A stretch of DNA of 64,000 nt from assembly GCA_041396125.1 (NCBI GenBank), contig JAWKZG010000008.1, positions 1 through 64,000 on the forward strand. The letters are read 5' to 3'. Each line of letters starts with the position of its first letter. The first letter of the stretch is position 1. The notes under the pieces were generated by a model. The model searched no databases and was not told the DNA's origin. It saw nothing but the letters and a program-made list of their open reading frames with translations. Both the position numbers and the translations under genes were made by a program. Source of the DNA: JAWKZG01 sp041396125. GTDB lineage: Bacteria > Pseudomonadota > Gammaproteobacteria > Competibacterales > Competibacteraceae. Shown piece by piece: positions 63,000 to 64,000 of the stretch.

Positions 63000-63266
63000 T
63001 CAGTCGGAGTGCTCATTGCTGACGTTCACGCCATCGACGCTGTGCAGCGAACCGCCCATTTCGTGGATAGCGGCAATGATCGAATCAAGCTGCAGATCAG
63101 CGCCGTCAACAATGATCTGCAGCGTTTCGGTTTTGTCGTCCATCTCGATCACCGTCAGCTGTACCCGGTAATCCGGGCCACTGGCGGCGATGGCGCGGGC
63201 AAATTCCAGCACATCCGGCTTGTGCGGTTTTAAAACATCCAGTACCAGTTGCTTAGTCCGAAGCAT
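63000..63266 (-). CDS. DUF211 protein
   Basis: This 88-residue protein belongs to the DUF211 family, a small ferredoxin-like fold first seen in archaea and of unknown role. KQLVLDVLKPHKPDVLEFARAIAA and YRVQLTVIEMDDKTETLQIIVDG..LQLDSIIAAIHEMGGSLHSVDGVNV are the family blocks. I start at ATG 63266, which overlaps the last 14 bases of the upstream oxidoreductase gene, so the two are translated together. An upstream ATG at 63284 is also open. Confidence 0.85.
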   Translation of the reverse strand: MLRTKQLVLDVLKPHKPDVLEFARAIAASGPDYRVQLTVIEMDDKTETLQIIVDGADLQLDSIIAAIHEMGGSLHSVDGVNVSNEHSD

Positions 63267-64000
63267 CGTTGTTGTAAACCTCAATGTCCACGAAAGTATC
63301 GTTATAACAGGCGCCGGCCATGATGTCGGTTTTGCGGTCGGCGTCGATCAGTGCATTAACCGTTTGCCCGGTGCTGCTGGTGGTCAGCCAGGTGCCTTTG
63401 GGGCTGTATAGCACGCCCTGACGCACCGCATCGGTGATGCGGGCCTGCAGGATCACTGCGCCGCGCCGGTTCCATACCCGTACCTGCTGATTGTCGCTGA
63501 TGCTTCGGGCAGCGGCATCAGCGGGATGAATTTCCACCTTTTCGATCCCGGCCGAGGCCTGATCACCGCCAAAAGTGGCGTTCGTGCGTTTGCGCGACGA
63601 GGGCGAGATCAGCATCAGTGGCAGGCTGTCCTCGACCGCTTCGTAGCGGGGCAGACCGTAACCGAAGCGCTGTTCCAGATCAGCCGAGAACAGCTCGATT
63701 TTGCCCGACCGGGTAGCCGGTTTGACGGTATTGCACATCAGCACCGGTTGTTCATCCGGCGCATTCATCAACAGTGCCTTGTCCAGTGGCAGCGTGCTGG
63801 GTGAAAAGCCCTGCAGACGGGGATCGGTGGGGTCCACGGCGGCGTCCATCAAAGCCTGATCGCTGGCCTGGAAAATCGGGCCGGTAAAGCCAAACCGGGC
63901 CGCCAGGCGGCGGAAAATTTCGGTATTGGGCAAGGATTCGCCAACGGTGGGAATGACCGGTTCTGCCCGTTGCAGATAACTCTGGCCGTAAGCGGCGTAG
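63253..64000 (-). CDS. Molybdopterin oxidoreductase, C-terminal part (5' end outside window)
   Basis: This is the C-terminal end of a DMSO-reductase-family molybdenum enzyme; the frame is open to the window edge. CNTVKPATRSGKIELFS is typical of the family, and VEIHPADAAARSISDNQQVRVWNRRGAVILQARITDAVRQGVLYSPKGTW is the molydopterin-dinucleotide-binding domain. The substrate (for example formate, thiosulfate or another oxyanion) cannot be told. DUF211 overlaps its stop. Confidence 0.92.
   Translation of the reverse strand, partial: YAAYGQSYLQRAEPVIPTVGESLPNTEIFRRLAARFGFTGPIFQASDQALMDAAVDPTDPRLQGFSPSTLPLDKALLMNAPDEQPVLMCNTVKPATRSGKIELFSADLEQRFGYGLPRYEAVEDSLPLMLISPSSRKRTNATFGGDQASAGIEKVEIHPADAAARSISDNQQVRVWNRRGAVILQARITDAVRQGVLYSPKGTWLTTSSTGQTVNALIDADRKTDIMAGACYNDTFVDIEVYNNDASD

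Noticed and set aside
1..64000. CRISPR arrays, rRNA or tRNA genes, insertion sequences, prophage genes
   Set aside because: I looked for regularly spaced repeats, cloverleaf-like segments, transposase motifs and phage structural genes and saw none. Weak tRNA-like folds could be missed by eye.

Overview
The window looks like chromosomal DNA of a Gram-negative gammaproteobacterium, with GC content in the mid-50s percent by eye. The markers are msbA, hldE and lptE (LPS envelope), mnmA followed by hflD, gatCAB beside mreBCD-mrdAB, the Mpl recycling ligase, and a coxB-coxA-ctaG-ctaE cytochrome oxidase cluster with DUF2244 and DUF2909 partners. I cannot name the genus. A phosphoribulokinase-like gene hints at, but does not prove, autotrophic relatives.

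Layout: 1-848 is the end of an oligopeptide/dipeptide ABC ATPase gene. 849-1220 holds a sigma-54-type promoter followed by a short hairpin-rich transcript unit and terminator, a probable small RNA. 1.2-5.4 kb (minus) is mmsA-mnmA-hflD-hydrolase. 5.5-7.3 kb holds a broken DMT transporter and a broken diheme cytochrome c. 7.5-14.9 kb (minus) runs gatC-gatA-gatB-hslO-membrane protein-mpl-ubiX-LON-domain protein. 15.2-27.5 kb (plus) is a cell-wall elongation and lipoylation run: mreBCD, mrdA, rodA, mltB, rlpA, dacA, dat, ybeD, lipB, lipA. A candidate leucine attenuator and leuA follow, then a phosphoribulokinase-like gene. 31-34 kb (minus) has a TPR protein, a small membrane protein and a Na+/solute symporter. 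34-42 kb is the aa3-type oxidase cluster, including a 37-residue assembly-type protein; ctaA is not seen. 42-50 kb has msbA, hldE, arfB, holA, lptE and leuS. 50-54.4 kb has a zinc-ribbon protein, a large mechanosensitive channel and a Ser/Thr kinase behind a second sigma-54-type site. 54.6-62.4 kb is a Type I restriction-modification island: a divergent putative regulator, a single-TRD HsdS-like protein, hsdM, hsdS, hsdR and a YgjP-type metallopeptidase. 62.4-64 kb has a VIT-like transporter, a DUF211 protein and the end of a molybdopterin oxidoreductase gene.

Two things need care. First, many frames are broken by one-base indels, including in leuS, which is normally essential, so sequencing error is likely for several of them. 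Second, hsdR is broken differently, by a perfect 19-bp inverted repeat with an inverted loop, which looks like a template-switch mutation. The most novel-looking elements are the sigma-54 small RNA with a CCTCCTCCT anti-Shine-Dalgarno core, the leucine leader before leuA, and the regulator/half-HsdS/operator arrangement ahead of hsdMSR. All of these are sequence-based inferences without database searches.
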